A program made the translations under genes and the position numbers. Of a DNA stretch of 64,000 nucleotides, positions 1 through 7,489 are shown piece by piece. Numbering within the stretch: the stretch's first letter is position 1; every line of letters begins with the position of its first letter. The notes under the pieces were generated by a model. That model did not search any database, had not been told where the DNA came from, and worked only from the letters and a program-made list of their open reading frames with translations. Source of the DNA: Micromonospora sp. MA102 (GTDB taxonomy: Bacteria > Actinomycetota > Actinomycetes > Mycobacteriales > Micromonosporaceae); contig NZ_JAMWEG010000002.1 of assembly GCF_025460765.1 (NCBI RefSeq), positions 186,001 to 250,000 of the forward strand, written 5' to 3'.

Positions 1-162
1 GCCCGCGGCGGCGGCACGGTGGCGGAGCTGGCGGCGACGCTGCACCTCTCCGAGGGGACGGTGCGCAACCACCTCTCCGCGGCGATCGGCAAGACCGGCG
101 CCCGGAACCGGGCCGACGCGGTCCGGGTGGCCGAGGAGAACGGCTGGCTGCTCGGCGACTGA
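1..162 (+). CDS. LuxR-family response regulator, C-terminal fragment
   Basis: Only the last 53 codons are inside the window; the gene begins upstream. The visible residues form the end of a LuxR/NarL helix-turn-helix: VAELAATLHLSEGTVRNHLS is the recognition helix region, followed by a helix with KTGARNRADAVR and an acidic end. In this family the HTH follows a receiver domain, so a two-component response regulator is likely, but the receiver is not visible. The stop lies 6 bases before the stop of the opposing L,D-transpeptidase gene, so the two genes converge with almost no space for a terminator. Confidence 0.85.
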   Translation, partial: ARGGGTVAELAATLHLSEGTVRNHLSAAIGKTGARNRADAVRVAEENGWLLGD

Positions 163-168
163 GCCGGC

Positions 169-1083
169 TCAGGCGGTGGCCGGCGGGGCGGGGAGCTCAT
201 CCACCACCACGACCGGGGTGCCGGGGCGCAGCTCCGCGAGGAGTTGCCGCTGGCCGCTGCGGGTGAGCCGGATGCAGCCGTTGGTGACGTTCTTCCCGAG
301 CGTCGCGTCGGTGTACCAGCTGTGCAGTCCGATGTGCGCGCCGCGCAGCCCGGTGGGCACCGCGTCCGGGTCGTCGGGGATCGCGCCGAGGGCGAAGATG
401 TCCACCCCGCCGTAGACGTCCTGCGGGGGCGGGGTGCGGCCCAGCACGAAGGTGCGGCCGAGCGGGGTGAGCTGGCCGGCCATGCCGAGGCTCACCTCCC
501 AGGAGCGCACGGCGCGGCCGTCCCGGTACCAGGTGAGCCGGTGCGGGCGGCGTTCCACCACGACCTGGTCGCGCAGCGCCACGATGCTCCAGCCGCCGGC
601 CGGCAGCCAGGCGATCCGCCGGTTGGCCGAGGGAAGCAGGACGGCGGTCCAGCCCACCCGCCGCTCGACGATCGGCATGGTCAGCTCGACGCCGCTGATG
701 GTGGGGGCGAGGAAGGCCAGTGGCCGGCCGCCCGGCGCGTCGTAGGCAGCCACCTCGCGGGTCGGCGTGACACCCTCGGCCAGCGGGCGGGTGTCGGCCG
801 GACCGGCGTCGGCCGGGAACCCGCCGGGCGCCGGGTCGTAGGTGACCACCGGCAGGTCGTCCGGTGCGGGTGCGGCGGCCGGCACCGACTCCTCGGGGGA
901 GGGGCTCGGCTCGTCCGGGGCGGGCGGTACCGCCGCGGTGGGTGCGCCGGCGACCGGCGCCGGGGCCGGGCCCCCGGTGAGGCTCCGCCCGACCAGGAGC
1001 GCGGCCGCCAGCAGGACCGGTACGCCGATCGCGGCGAGCAGCCAGCCGAGCGTCCAGCGCGAGAACAATCGGTCAAACAGCAC
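169..1083 (-). CDS. Membrane-anchored L,D-transpeptidase (YkuD domain)
   Basis: A 304-residue protein. Residues about 12-32 form one membrane segment, followed by a Pro/Ala-rich linker (about 36-75), an SH3-like stretch around 105-175, and a C-terminal YkuD catalytic domain with H254 and the motif TNGCIRL carrying the catalytic Cys270. Such enzymes make 3-3 cross-links in peptidoglycan outside the membrane. The start is not certain: the reading frame runs open into the amylase gene, and I chose GTG at 1083 (TTG at 1089 is the alternative) because it sits just before the membrane segment; no good ribosome site is visible. The amylase gene ends 90 bases upstream with a hairpin between, so this is probably a separate transcript. 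Confidence 0.85.
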   Translation of the reverse strand: MLFDRLFSRWTLGWLLAAIGVPVLLAAALLVGRSLTGGPAPAPVAGAPTAAVPPAPDEPSPSPEESVPAAAPAPDDLPVVTYDPAPGGFPADAGPADTRPLAEGVTPTREVAAYDAPGGRPLAFLAPTISGVELTMPIVERRVGWTAVLLPSANRRIAWLPAGGWSIVALRDQVVVERRPHRLTWYRDGRAVRSWEVSLGMAGQLTPLGRTFVLGRTPPPQDVYGGVDIFALGAIPDDPDAVPTGLRGAHIGLHSWYTDATLGKNVTNGCIRLTRSGQRQLLAELRPGTPVVVVDELPAPPATA

Positions 1084-1108
1084 GATCAATACTGTAAACG
1101 GGCAGGAG

Positions 1109-1142
1109 GCCCCCCGGGCCGCGAAACGGCGGCGCGGGGGGC
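1109..1142 (-). terminator. Hairpin terminator downstream of the amylase gene
   Basis: An inverted repeat with a 14-position stem (one mismatch) and a short GAAAC-type loop lies between the amylase stop (1173) and the transpeptidase start. It is GC-rich without a U tract, as is usual in actinomycetes. Confidence 0.6.
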
Positions 1143-1172
1143 TCCGGTTCGTGCGGGTGCCGGACGGCGAGG

Positions 1173-2618
1173 TCAGGACAGCTTCGCCCCGACGTGGATG
1201 GCGATCGCGTCGTGGGCGTTGACGGTGGCGGCGAACCAACCGTTGGCGTCCACGGTGATAACCGGGCCGCTGCACGAGCCGTTGCTGACGTCGCCGTGGA
1301 TGACGTCGCAGTAGCGGCCCGCCGGCAGGCCCGTGTAGTAGGAGCGGCCGCTGATCGCGGCGTCCTCGTCGTTGATGGTCAGGTAGCCCCTGCCGGCCCG
1401 GCTGAACGCGATGTGCTGCCAGCCGTTGTCGTACCAGTTGGCGACGGCGGCGCCCTGGGTGGCGTTGGCGAAGCCGACCATGTTGGCGATCACCCGCCAG
1501 CGGTGCTCGCACTCCCAGCCCGAGTAACAGGTGGTGTTCGACGTCCTGTTGCCGGCGTCCGAGGGCGGGCCCTGGTCCTTGTTGCTGAACGTGTAGCTCG
1601 ACATCACCGCCGGGGTGCCGTACCGCCAGGCGAGCATGAAGGCGTTCGCGAGGGCGTACTCGCCGCGGTCGCGGTAGGTCAGCACGCCGCCGTCGCGCTG
1701 GGTGTCGTGGTTGTCGGTGAAGACCACCGCGGAGCCGCCGGGCAGGTAGCCCCAGGACTCGCCGAAGTTCCTCAGGTACGCCAGCCGCTCGCTGTTGAAC
1801 ATCCGGGCCAGGTCCTTGCCGTACCGGAACTCGTGCACGTCGCCGTTGCCGGTGTACTCGGTCGGCTGGATCGGTTCGCCGGCGCCGTAGATGACCTCCT
1901 GCACCAGGTACGCCGAGCGGGACAGCTTCCCCCTGATCGCGGCGATGTCCGCGGCCGGCATGTGCTTGCTGGCGTCCAGCCGGAAGCCGTCGACCCCGAG
2001 CGAGAGCAGGTCGTTGAGGTACGCGGCCAGCCGGGTGCGCACGTAGTCCGACTCGGTCTTCAGGTCGGCGAGGTTGACCAGCTCGCAGTTCTGCACCTCG
2101 TACCGGTCGCCGTAGTTGGCGATGTCGTTGGTGCCGTTGCGGCCGCAGTAGTGGAAATCCTGGCTGGAGTAGGTGCCGGGGTAGTCGTAGTGGCCGAAGC
2201 CGCTGCCGGCCCAGCCGGTGCCGCCGTTGTCCTGACCGGACATGTGGTTGACCACGGCGTCGACGATGACCTTCACGCCGGCGTTGTGGCAGGTGTTCAC
2301 CATGGCCTGGAACTGGGCGCGGGTGCCCTTGCGGGACTCGATGCGGTAGCTGACCGGCTGGTAGGCCACCCACCACTGGTTGCCCCGGACGTGCTCCTGC
2401 GGTGGGGAGACCTGGACGTAGCCGTAGCCCTTCGGGCCGAGGGTGCTGGTGCACTCGCTGGCCACCGAGGTCCAGTTCCACTCGAAGAGCTGGACGATGA
2501 CCTTCTTGCTGCCGGGGGTGGCCGCGGCGGCCGGGGGAGCCGCCACGGTGGTGGGGACGAGCAGGCTGGCGGCCAGGCCCAGGGTGAGGGCAGCCGCGCG
2601 GCATCGACGTCGATGCAT
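1173..2618 (-). CDS. Secreted alpha-amylase (GH13), single catalytic module
   Basis: A 481-residue endo-acting alpha-1,4-glucanase. A Sec signal (RRR, then a hydrophobic stretch to about residue 33 ending AAA) is followed by the GH13 barrel. The four conserved regions are visible: DAVVNHM at 120-126, GFRLDASKHM with nucleophile D215, the acid/base E241 in QEVIYG, and FTDNHD with D305. Domain C ends the protein; there is no starch-binding module. The layout matches Streptomyces extracellular alpha-amylases. I start at ATG 2618 because AGGAG lies 5 bases upstream and the signal peptide begins there; a longer frame to 2675 adds 19 unlikely residues. Control is discussed at the promoter entry. 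Confidence 0.95.
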   Translation of the reverse strand: MHRRRCRAAALTLGLAASLLVPTTVAAPPAAAATPGSKKVIVQLFEWNWTSVASECTSTLGPKGYGYVQVSPPQEHVRGNQWWVAYQPVSYRIESRKGTRAQFQAMVNTCHNAGVKVIVDAVVNHMSGQDNGGTGWAGSGFGHYDYPGTYSSQDFHYCGRNGTNDIANYGDRYEVQNCELVNLADLKTESDYVRTRLAAYLNDLLSLGVDGFRLDASKHMPAADIAAIRGKLSRSAYLVQEVIYGAGEPIQPTEYTGNGDVHEFRYGKDLARMFNSERLAYLRNFGESWGYLPGGSAVVFTDNHDTQRDGGVLTYRDRGEYALANAFMLAWRYGTPAVMSSYTFSNKDQGPPSDAGNRTSNTTCYSGWECEHRWRVIANMVGFANATQGAAVANWYDNGWQHIAFSRAGRGYLTINDEDAAISGRSYYTGLPAGRYCDVIHGDVSNGSCSGPVITVDANGWFAATVNAHDAIAIHVGAKLS

Positions 2619-2668
2619 CGGGACTCCTGAGGGGGTGTGCGGCGCGGGGGAGATTTCGGTGCCGGCCC

Positions 2669-2726
2669 GTTGCAAGCGGGCTTGAAATTTTCGGCAAGGT
2701 TACAAGCGTGTTGCAAGAAATGTCAA
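2669..2726 (-). promoter_or_regulatory. Amylase promoter with repeated CTTGCAAC-type operators
   Basis: On the minus strand a -35 TTGACA (2726-2721) and a -10 TAACCT (2702-2697) are separated by 18 bases. Inside the spacer and over the -10 lie CTTGCAAC (2717-2710) and CTTGTAAC (2706-2699), spaced 11 bases; a degenerate copy CTTGCCGA (2698-2691) and a second exact CTTGCAAC (2676-2669) follow downstream. Similar CTTGCAG-like direct repeats in Streptomyces amylase and mal promoters are targets of the LacI-family repressor MalR/Reg1, so maltodextrin induction is a reasonable inference. No such regulator gene is in the window. Confidence 0.75.
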
Positions 2727-2866
2727 CGCATGGACATACGTCGTTGCGTCAGGCGCTACACGCGCGCCGGGGCGGGACGGTTCGACGGACCGGCCGAGAA
2801 ATTCGCCACCGGAGGTGATCCGCCCGTGCCGTCCGTCCGTACTGGAGAGGGGAGCAGGGTCGGCCG

Positions 2867-4552
2867 GTGGGGCGCCGCCGCGAGACGATCGAGGAGCAGA
2901 TGGCCCGGGCACAGCAGAACGAGAAGGCGACGACCGTCCGGACCGCCACCACCAGCCGTGGTGCCCGGACCATGTCGAGATCCGCGATGGTGGCGCTCAC
3001 CGCGTCCGCGCTCGCCGTCGCGTGGGCCGGCCTCGAACTGGCCGGCGCCGGCGGCGTCATGTACTCGTACGGGTTCTTCTTCACCGAGTTCTTCGCCGGG
3101 GTGGTCGCCCTGGTCTCGCTCAGCCTCACCGTGATGCTGGGCCTGCTCGCCACCGACCGCCTGGTGCTGCTCATCCGGCACCGGGTGCTGCTCCAGTCGG
3201 CGCACCGGGCCACCGGCATCCTCGGTGTGGCCGGGCTGGTCTGCCACGTGATCACCAAGGTCGCGATCGGCCGGGCCGGGCCCACCGACGCGCTGGTCCC
3301 GTTCGTCGCCGGCCGGGGCCTCTACGTCGGGCTGGGCACCGTGGCCGCGCTCATGATGGTCGGCGTGCTCTGGACCGGTATCGTCCGGGTCCGGTTCGCC
3401 GGTGTGGGTCCCAGGTGGATGTGGCGCGCGCTGCACTCCATGGCGTACGTGTCCTGGCCGTTCGCGCTGCTGCACGGGCTCAACGCCGGCCGGGCGGCGA
3501 AGACCTGGGTGGTGCTGAGCTACCTGGGCTGCGTGCTGCTCGTGGTGATGGCGCTGCTGGTCCGCCTCTCCGTCCACCTCGGCAAGCGCAGCCGGGAGCA
3601 GCACCAGGCCGCCGCGCTGAACCAGGCCATGGCCGGCAAGGGGGAGGAGCGTACCGGCCTGCTCGCCGGGCTGACCCGGCGCCGGGGCGCCGGCAAGGAG
3701 GAGAGCCGGTCCAGCCGGGGCCGCGAGGGCGGCTGGGCCGAGGCCACCGCCACCTGGACCGCGCCGGCCGGCACCGCCCGGCGCCGCGACCCCGAGCGGT
3801 TCGCCGTACCCGTGGTGCCGGAACCCGGGACGCTGCGCGAGCCGGTCCGCGTGGGGGCCAGCCGGCGGCGCGCCGAGGCGCCCGTCTCCCCGGCCCGCCG
3901 CCGGGACGCGGAGCCCGCGCCGGCCGCCCGGCGCCGCGAGGAGCGCGAGCCGGTCGTCCGCCGCGAGGAACGCGAGCCGGTGGCGCGGCGGGAGGAGCGC
4001 GAGCCGGTGGCCCGGCGCCGCGACGACGAGCGGACCGGACGCCGCTACCGGGACGAGGAGGAGCGGAGCGCCCCTCGGTCCCGCGTCGACGCCGACGCCC
4101 GCTACTCGGCACCGCCGGAGAGCGGGGGCCGCCACTCGGCCCCGCCGGACACCGGCAGCCGCTACTCCACCCCACCCGACGCCGCCCGCTACTCGGCTCC
4201 GCCCCGCCGCGCCGACGAGCCGGAGGAGCCGTGGGACAGCCCGCGCCGCTGGGGTGGCCAGCCGGTCTCCGGCGAGCCGATCTCGGCCGGCCCGATCTCG
4301 TCGGCGCCGCGCAGCGACAGCGGCCGGCACAGCGTCGAGGAGGACCTGCCGGAGGAGCCGGACTACTGGCGCCCGCCGGCCCGCTACGCCCCCGACGACG
4401 CCTTCGTCGACGACACCCCGACCCTGGTCGACCTCGCCTCCCGGCGGGCCCGGAAGGCGTCCGGCGAGAGCCGGTCGAGCCGGCGCAAGCGGGCCAACGC
4501 GGACGCGGTGGACGGCGCGTACTGGGCCGGGCTGCGGGGTGAGGCCAAGTGA
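2867..4552 (+). CDS. Ferric-reductase-like di-heme membrane protein with long disordered tail
   Basis: A 561-residue protein. The N-terminal half has about six membrane helices (residues about 38-270). Two His pairs, H113/H127 (13 residues between) and H190/H203 (12 between), match the bis-heme spacing of the ferric reductase/NADPH oxidase (FRD) transmembrane family. It lacks the FAD/NAD domain usual in that family; the next gene may supply it. Residues from about 275 to the end are Arg/Glu/Pro/Ser-rich and predicted disordered, with repeated EEREPV units and YSAPP-like units. GTG 2867 is chosen with a GGGGAG stretch about 12-15 bases upstream; ATG 2900 is equally possible. Its TGA overlaps the ATG of the next gene by one base, implying coupled translation. 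Confidence 0.75.
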   Translation: MGRRRETIEEQMARAQQNEKATTVRTATTSRGARTMSRSAMVALTASALAVAWAGLELAGAGGVMYSYGFFFTEFFAGVVALVSLSLTVMLGLLATDRLVLLIRHRVLLQSAHRATGILGVAGLVCHVITKVAIGRAGPTDALVPFVAGRGLYVGLGTVAALMMVGVLWTGIVRVRFAGVGPRWMWRALHSMAYVSWPFALLHGLNAGRAAKTWVVLSYLGCVLLVVMALLVRLSVHLGKRSREQHQAAALNQAMAGKGEERTGLLAGLTRRRGAGKEESRSSRGREGGWAEATATWTAPAGTARRRDPERFAVPVVPEPGTLREPVRVGASRRRAEAPVSPARRRDAEPAPAARRREEREPVVRREEREPVARREEREPVARRRDDERTGRRYRDEEERSAPRSRVDADARYSAPPESGGRHSAPPDTGSRYSTPPDAARYSAPPRRADEPEEPWDSPRRWGGQPVSGEPISAGPISSAPRSDSGRHSVEEDLPEEPDYWRPPARYAPDDAFVDDTPTLVDLASRRARKASGESRSSRRKRANADAVDGAYWAGLRGEAK

Positions 4553-6018
4553 TGATGCGCACGACCGTGCCGCCGGTGGCCTGCGTCGGCGAGCCCCGGC
4601 TCACCGCCGGCTTCGCCGAGTTCGGCCGGCTCGACCTGCTCGCCCACGAGGAGGTGCACGGCCCGATCGGGCCCGTGGAGCCGGCCGCCCTGCTCCGGCT
4701 GGCCGAGGCCATCGACCTCAAGGGCAAGGGCGGGGCCGGCTTCCCGTTCGCCCGCAAGCTGCGCGCGGTGCTGGAGTCCTGCGAGCGGCAGGACCTCGCC
4801 GCCGTGGTGGTGGTCAACGCCACCGAGGGAGAGCCGGCGAGCTGGAAGGACAAGGTGCTGCTCACCCGCGCCCCGCACCTCATCCTGGACGGCGCCGCGC
4901 TGGCCGCGTACGCGCTGGACGCCGAGGAGATCGTGATCGGGGTGGCCGACGACGAGGTGGGCCGGCCCTCGCTCACCGAGGCGTTGCAGGAGCGCCGGAT
5001 GCCGGTGCCGACCACCATCGTCACCGTGCCGCACCGGTTCATCTCCGGCGAGGGCGGCGCCCTGGTCAACGGGATCAACGGGCTGCCGCACATCCCGCCG
5101 GGCACCAAGAAGCGGTCCAGCGACTCGGGGGTGAACGGCCTGCCCACCCTGCTCTCCAACGCCGAGACGTACGCCCAGCTCGCGGTCGCCGCCCGGATCG
5201 GCCCGTACGAGTACGCCGCGCTCGGCACCGACGACGAGCCGGGCACCGTGCTGCTCACCGTCACCGGGGCGGCGAAGCGGCCGGCGGTGGTGGAGTGCGC
5301 GGCGGGCACCCCGCTGCGGGAGATCCTGGAGCTCTGCGAGGTGCCCGACGGGCCGGGCATCCTCATGGGCGGCTACCACGGCAAGTGGATCACCCCGGAG
5401 GCGGCGGACCGGGCGGAGGTCTCCCGCACGGGGCTCGCCGCGGTCGGCGGCACCCTGGGCGCCGGCATCATCGTGCCGCTGGCCCGGGACACCTGCCCGC
5501 TCGGCGAGGCCGCCCAGGTGGTCCGCTACCTGGCCGGCGAGTCCGCCGGGCAGTGCGGCCCGTGCAAGATGGGCCTGCCCGACCTGGCCCGCGCCGTCGA
5601 CCTGGCCGTCTCGGGCAGCGCCCCGATCGAGGTGGTCCGCGCGGCGGCCGGCGACGTGAAGGGGCGCGGCGCGTGCAGCCACCCCGACGGCACGGCCCGG
5701 TTCGCGCTCTCCGCCATGGAGGTGTTCGCCGAGGACCTGCGGCTGCACGCCACCGGCGAGGGCTGCGGCAAGCGGGTCAAGGGCGTCATGGGGCTGCCCG
5801 GCGCGCCCGACGCCAACCCCCGCAAGCTCACCCTCGACTGGTCCCGCTGCGACGGGCACGGCCTCTGCGCCCACGTGGTGCCGGACTTCATCCGGCTCGA
5901 CGGCAACGGTTACCCCGCCTTCCCCGCCACCCCGGTGCCGACCTGGCTGCGGGAGGGCGCGCTCAAGGCCGTCAAGGTCTGTCCCGAACTCGCGCTCCGG
6001 CTGGTCAAGGCCGAGTAG
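4552..6018 (+). CDS. NuoF-like flavo/iron-sulfur protein fused to a ferredoxin
   Basis: A 488-residue relative of the 51-kDa subunit of complex I (NuoF). Visible family features are KGKGGAGFPFARK (57-69) and NATEGEPASWKD (89-100) for FMN/NAD(H) binding, an SLBB region, and the iron-sulfur region ESAGQCGPC (330-338) with C375 as the distal ligand. The first Cys of the usual ESCGxCxPC motif is Ala332. The last 60 residues form a small ferredoxin with C433, C439 and a CP motif at C477, like the three-Cys [3Fe-4S] ferredoxins. It is translationally coupled to the di-heme protein and is the likely NAD(P)H-side donor to it. It is not part of a nuo operon here; no other complex I genes are near. Confidence 0.8.
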   Translation: MMRTTVPPVACVGEPRLTAGFAEFGRLDLLAHEEVHGPIGPVEPAALLRLAEAIDLKGKGGAGFPFARKLRAVLESCERQDLAAVVVVNATEGEPASWKDKVLLTRAPHLILDGAALAAYALDAEEIVIGVADDEVGRPSLTEALQERRMPVPTTIVTVPHRFISGEGGALVNGINGLPHIPPGTKKRSSDSGVNGLPTLLSNAETYAQLAVAARIGPYEYAALGTDDEPGTVLLTVTGAAKRPAVVECAAGTPLREILELCEVPDGPGILMGGYHGKWITPEAADRAEVSRTGLAAVGGTLGAGIIVPLARDTCPLGEAAQVVRYLAGESAGQCGPCKMGLPDLARAVDLAVSGSAPIEVVRAAAGDVKGRGACSHPDGTARFALSAMEVFAEDLRLHATGEGCGKRVKGVMGLPGAPDANPRKLTLDWSRCDGHGLCAHVVPDFIRLDGNGYPAFPATPVPTWLREGALKAVKVCPELALRLVKAE

Positions 6019-6038
6019 CCCAACCGGAGGAGACGCGG

Positions 6039-6614
6039 ATGCGCCCACGTACCGCCCGCCGACTGGTCACCGCCGCCGTGCTGGCCGCCACCCTGCCCGG
6101 CGCCGCGTCCTGCGCGGTCGGGCCGGAGCGGACCATCCCGGTCGGCGCGGTGGCCCCCGCGCCGGCCGGGTCCGCGTCGCCGGCCGCCCCGGTGGTCCCG
6201 GCCCAGGTGCCGGAGACGCTGTCGTTCACCGCGAAGACCCTCGACGGTACGGCGTTCTCCGCCGCCGCCCTGGCCGGGAAGCCGGTGGTGCTCTGGTTCT
6301 GGGCGCCCTGGTGCGCCACCTGCGCCAGCCAGGCGTGGACGGTCGCCGAGATCGCCCCGAAGTACCGGGACACCGTGCCGATCGTCGGCGTCGCCGGGCT
6401 GGGCGAGCAGAAGGCCATGAAGGAGTTCGTCAGCGAGTTCGAGCTGGCCGGCACCCCGCAGCTCGACGACCGGTCCGGTGCGCTGTGGCGCCGGTTCGAG
6501 GTGGTCGAGCAGAGCACCTTCGTGATCGTGGACCGCGACGGCCGGGTCGTCCACCAGGGCTTCCTGGACGGCGAGTCACTCACCCGGCAGGTCGACGCGC
6601 TGGCCCGGGGATGA
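6039..6614 (+). CDS. TlpA/ResA-like thioredoxin, secreted or lipid-anchored
   Basis: A 191-residue protein with an N-terminal signal (RR, hydrophobic helix, then AASC at residue 25, a weak lipobox), a Pro/Ala linker and a thioredoxin fold with the redox motif WCATC (C92, C95). It should act outside the membrane, reducing disulfides or helping cytochrome/heme maturation. The start ATG 6039 has GGAGGA 7 bases upstream. Its stop overlaps the ATG of the ccdA-like gene (ATGA), the usual pairing of a TlpA protein with its membrane reductant supplier. Confidence 0.88.
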   Translation: MRPRTARRLVTAAVLAATLPGAASCAVGPERTIPVGAVAPAPAGSASPAAPVVPAQVPETLSFTAKTLDGTAFSAAALAGKPVVLWFWAPWCATCASQAWTVAEIAPKYRDTVPIVGVAGLGEQKAMKEFVSEFELAGTPQLDDRSGALWRRFEVVEQSTFVIVDRDGRVVHQGFLDGESLTRQVDALARG

Positions 6615-7489
6615 CCGGCGGGCTGCTGCTCGCGCTGACTGCGGGCATGCTCGCCGCGGTCAACCCGTGCGGCTTCGCCATGCTGCCCGCGTACCTGTCG
6701 CTGCTGGTCGCCGGCCCCGCCGACGGGCGCGGCGCGGTCGGCCGCGCGCTCACCGCCACGGCCGGGCTGACCCTCGGGTACGCGCTGGTCTTCGGCGCCT
6801 TCGGCCTGGCCGTCGCGCCCCTCGCCGACTGGCTGCGCCCCCGGCTGCCCTGGCTGACCGTGACCCTCGGCGTGCTGCTGGCGCTCGCCGGCTGCTGGCT
6901 GCTCGCCGGCCGGCGGCTGCCCGCCCCCCGCCCGTTCGCCCGGGCGCCCCGGCTCACCCGCACCTGGCCGGCCATGGTCCTGTTCGGGGCGGCGTACGCG
7001 CTGACCTCGCTGACCTGCTCCATCGCGCCGTTCCTGGCGATCGTGGTGACCAGCCTGCGGGCCGGCTCGCCGCTGCGCGGGCTGGCGCTCTTCGGCGCGT
7101 ACGCGATCGGGATGGGCCTGGTGGTCGGCGTGGCCGCGCTCGGCGTGGCGCTGCTGCGCGGCCGGCTGGTGGCCGGGCTGCGTGGCGCGGGCGCGTGGGT
7201 GCCCCGCCTCAGCGGCCTGATACTTCTGGTCGCGGGCGGCTACGTCGCCTGGTACGGCTGGTACGAGGTGCGTCTCGCCCGGGGCCGCCACGACGCCTTC
7301 GGCGATCCGGTCGTGCTGGCCGCCGCCCGCGTGCAGCAGGCCCTGGTCCGCGCCGTGGACACGGCCGGCCCGGCCCTTCTCGCGGCCGTGCTGGTGCTGC
7401 TGCTGGCGGCCGGCCTGCGGTGGCGACGCCGGCGGGGCCCGGACGAGCCGGCCCCCGCCGCGCGTCAGGCGGTCAGCGGACCGGGGTGA
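6611..7489 (+). CDS. ccdA: CcdA/DsbD-like thiol-electron transporter
   Basis: A 292-residue protein with about six to seven membrane helices. The two conserved Cys-bearing segments of the CcdA/DsbD family are present: NPCGFAMLPAY (C20) and LTCSIAPF (C136). These Cys carry reducing equivalents from cytosolic thioredoxin to an extracytoplasmic acceptor, here probably the TlpA protein encoded just upstream with a 4-base overlap. The C-terminus is a last helix followed by an Arg-rich tail. The 3-prime end overlaps the convergent serS gene by 17 bases. Confidence 0.88.
   Translation: MTGGLLLALTAGMLAAVNPCGFAMLPAYLSLLVAGPADGRGAVGRALTATAGLTLGYALVFGAFGLAVAPLADWLRPRLPWLTVTLGVLLALAGCWLLAGRRLPAPRPFARAPRLTRTWPAMVLFGAAYALTSLTCSIAPFLAIVVTSLRAGSPLRGLALFGAYAIGMGLVVGVAALGVALLRGRLVAGLRGAGAWVPRLSGLILLVAGGYVAWYGWYEVRLARGRHDAFGDPVVLAAARVQQALVRAVDTAGPALLAAVLVLLLAAGLRWRRRRGPDEPAPAARQAVSGPG

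Noticed and set aside
1084..2697. In-frame extension of the L,D-transpeptidase frame through the amylase gene
   Set aside because: The extension is a shadow of the amylase reading frame with Arg/Pro-rich nonsense sequence; the true gene begins near the membrane segment at 1083.
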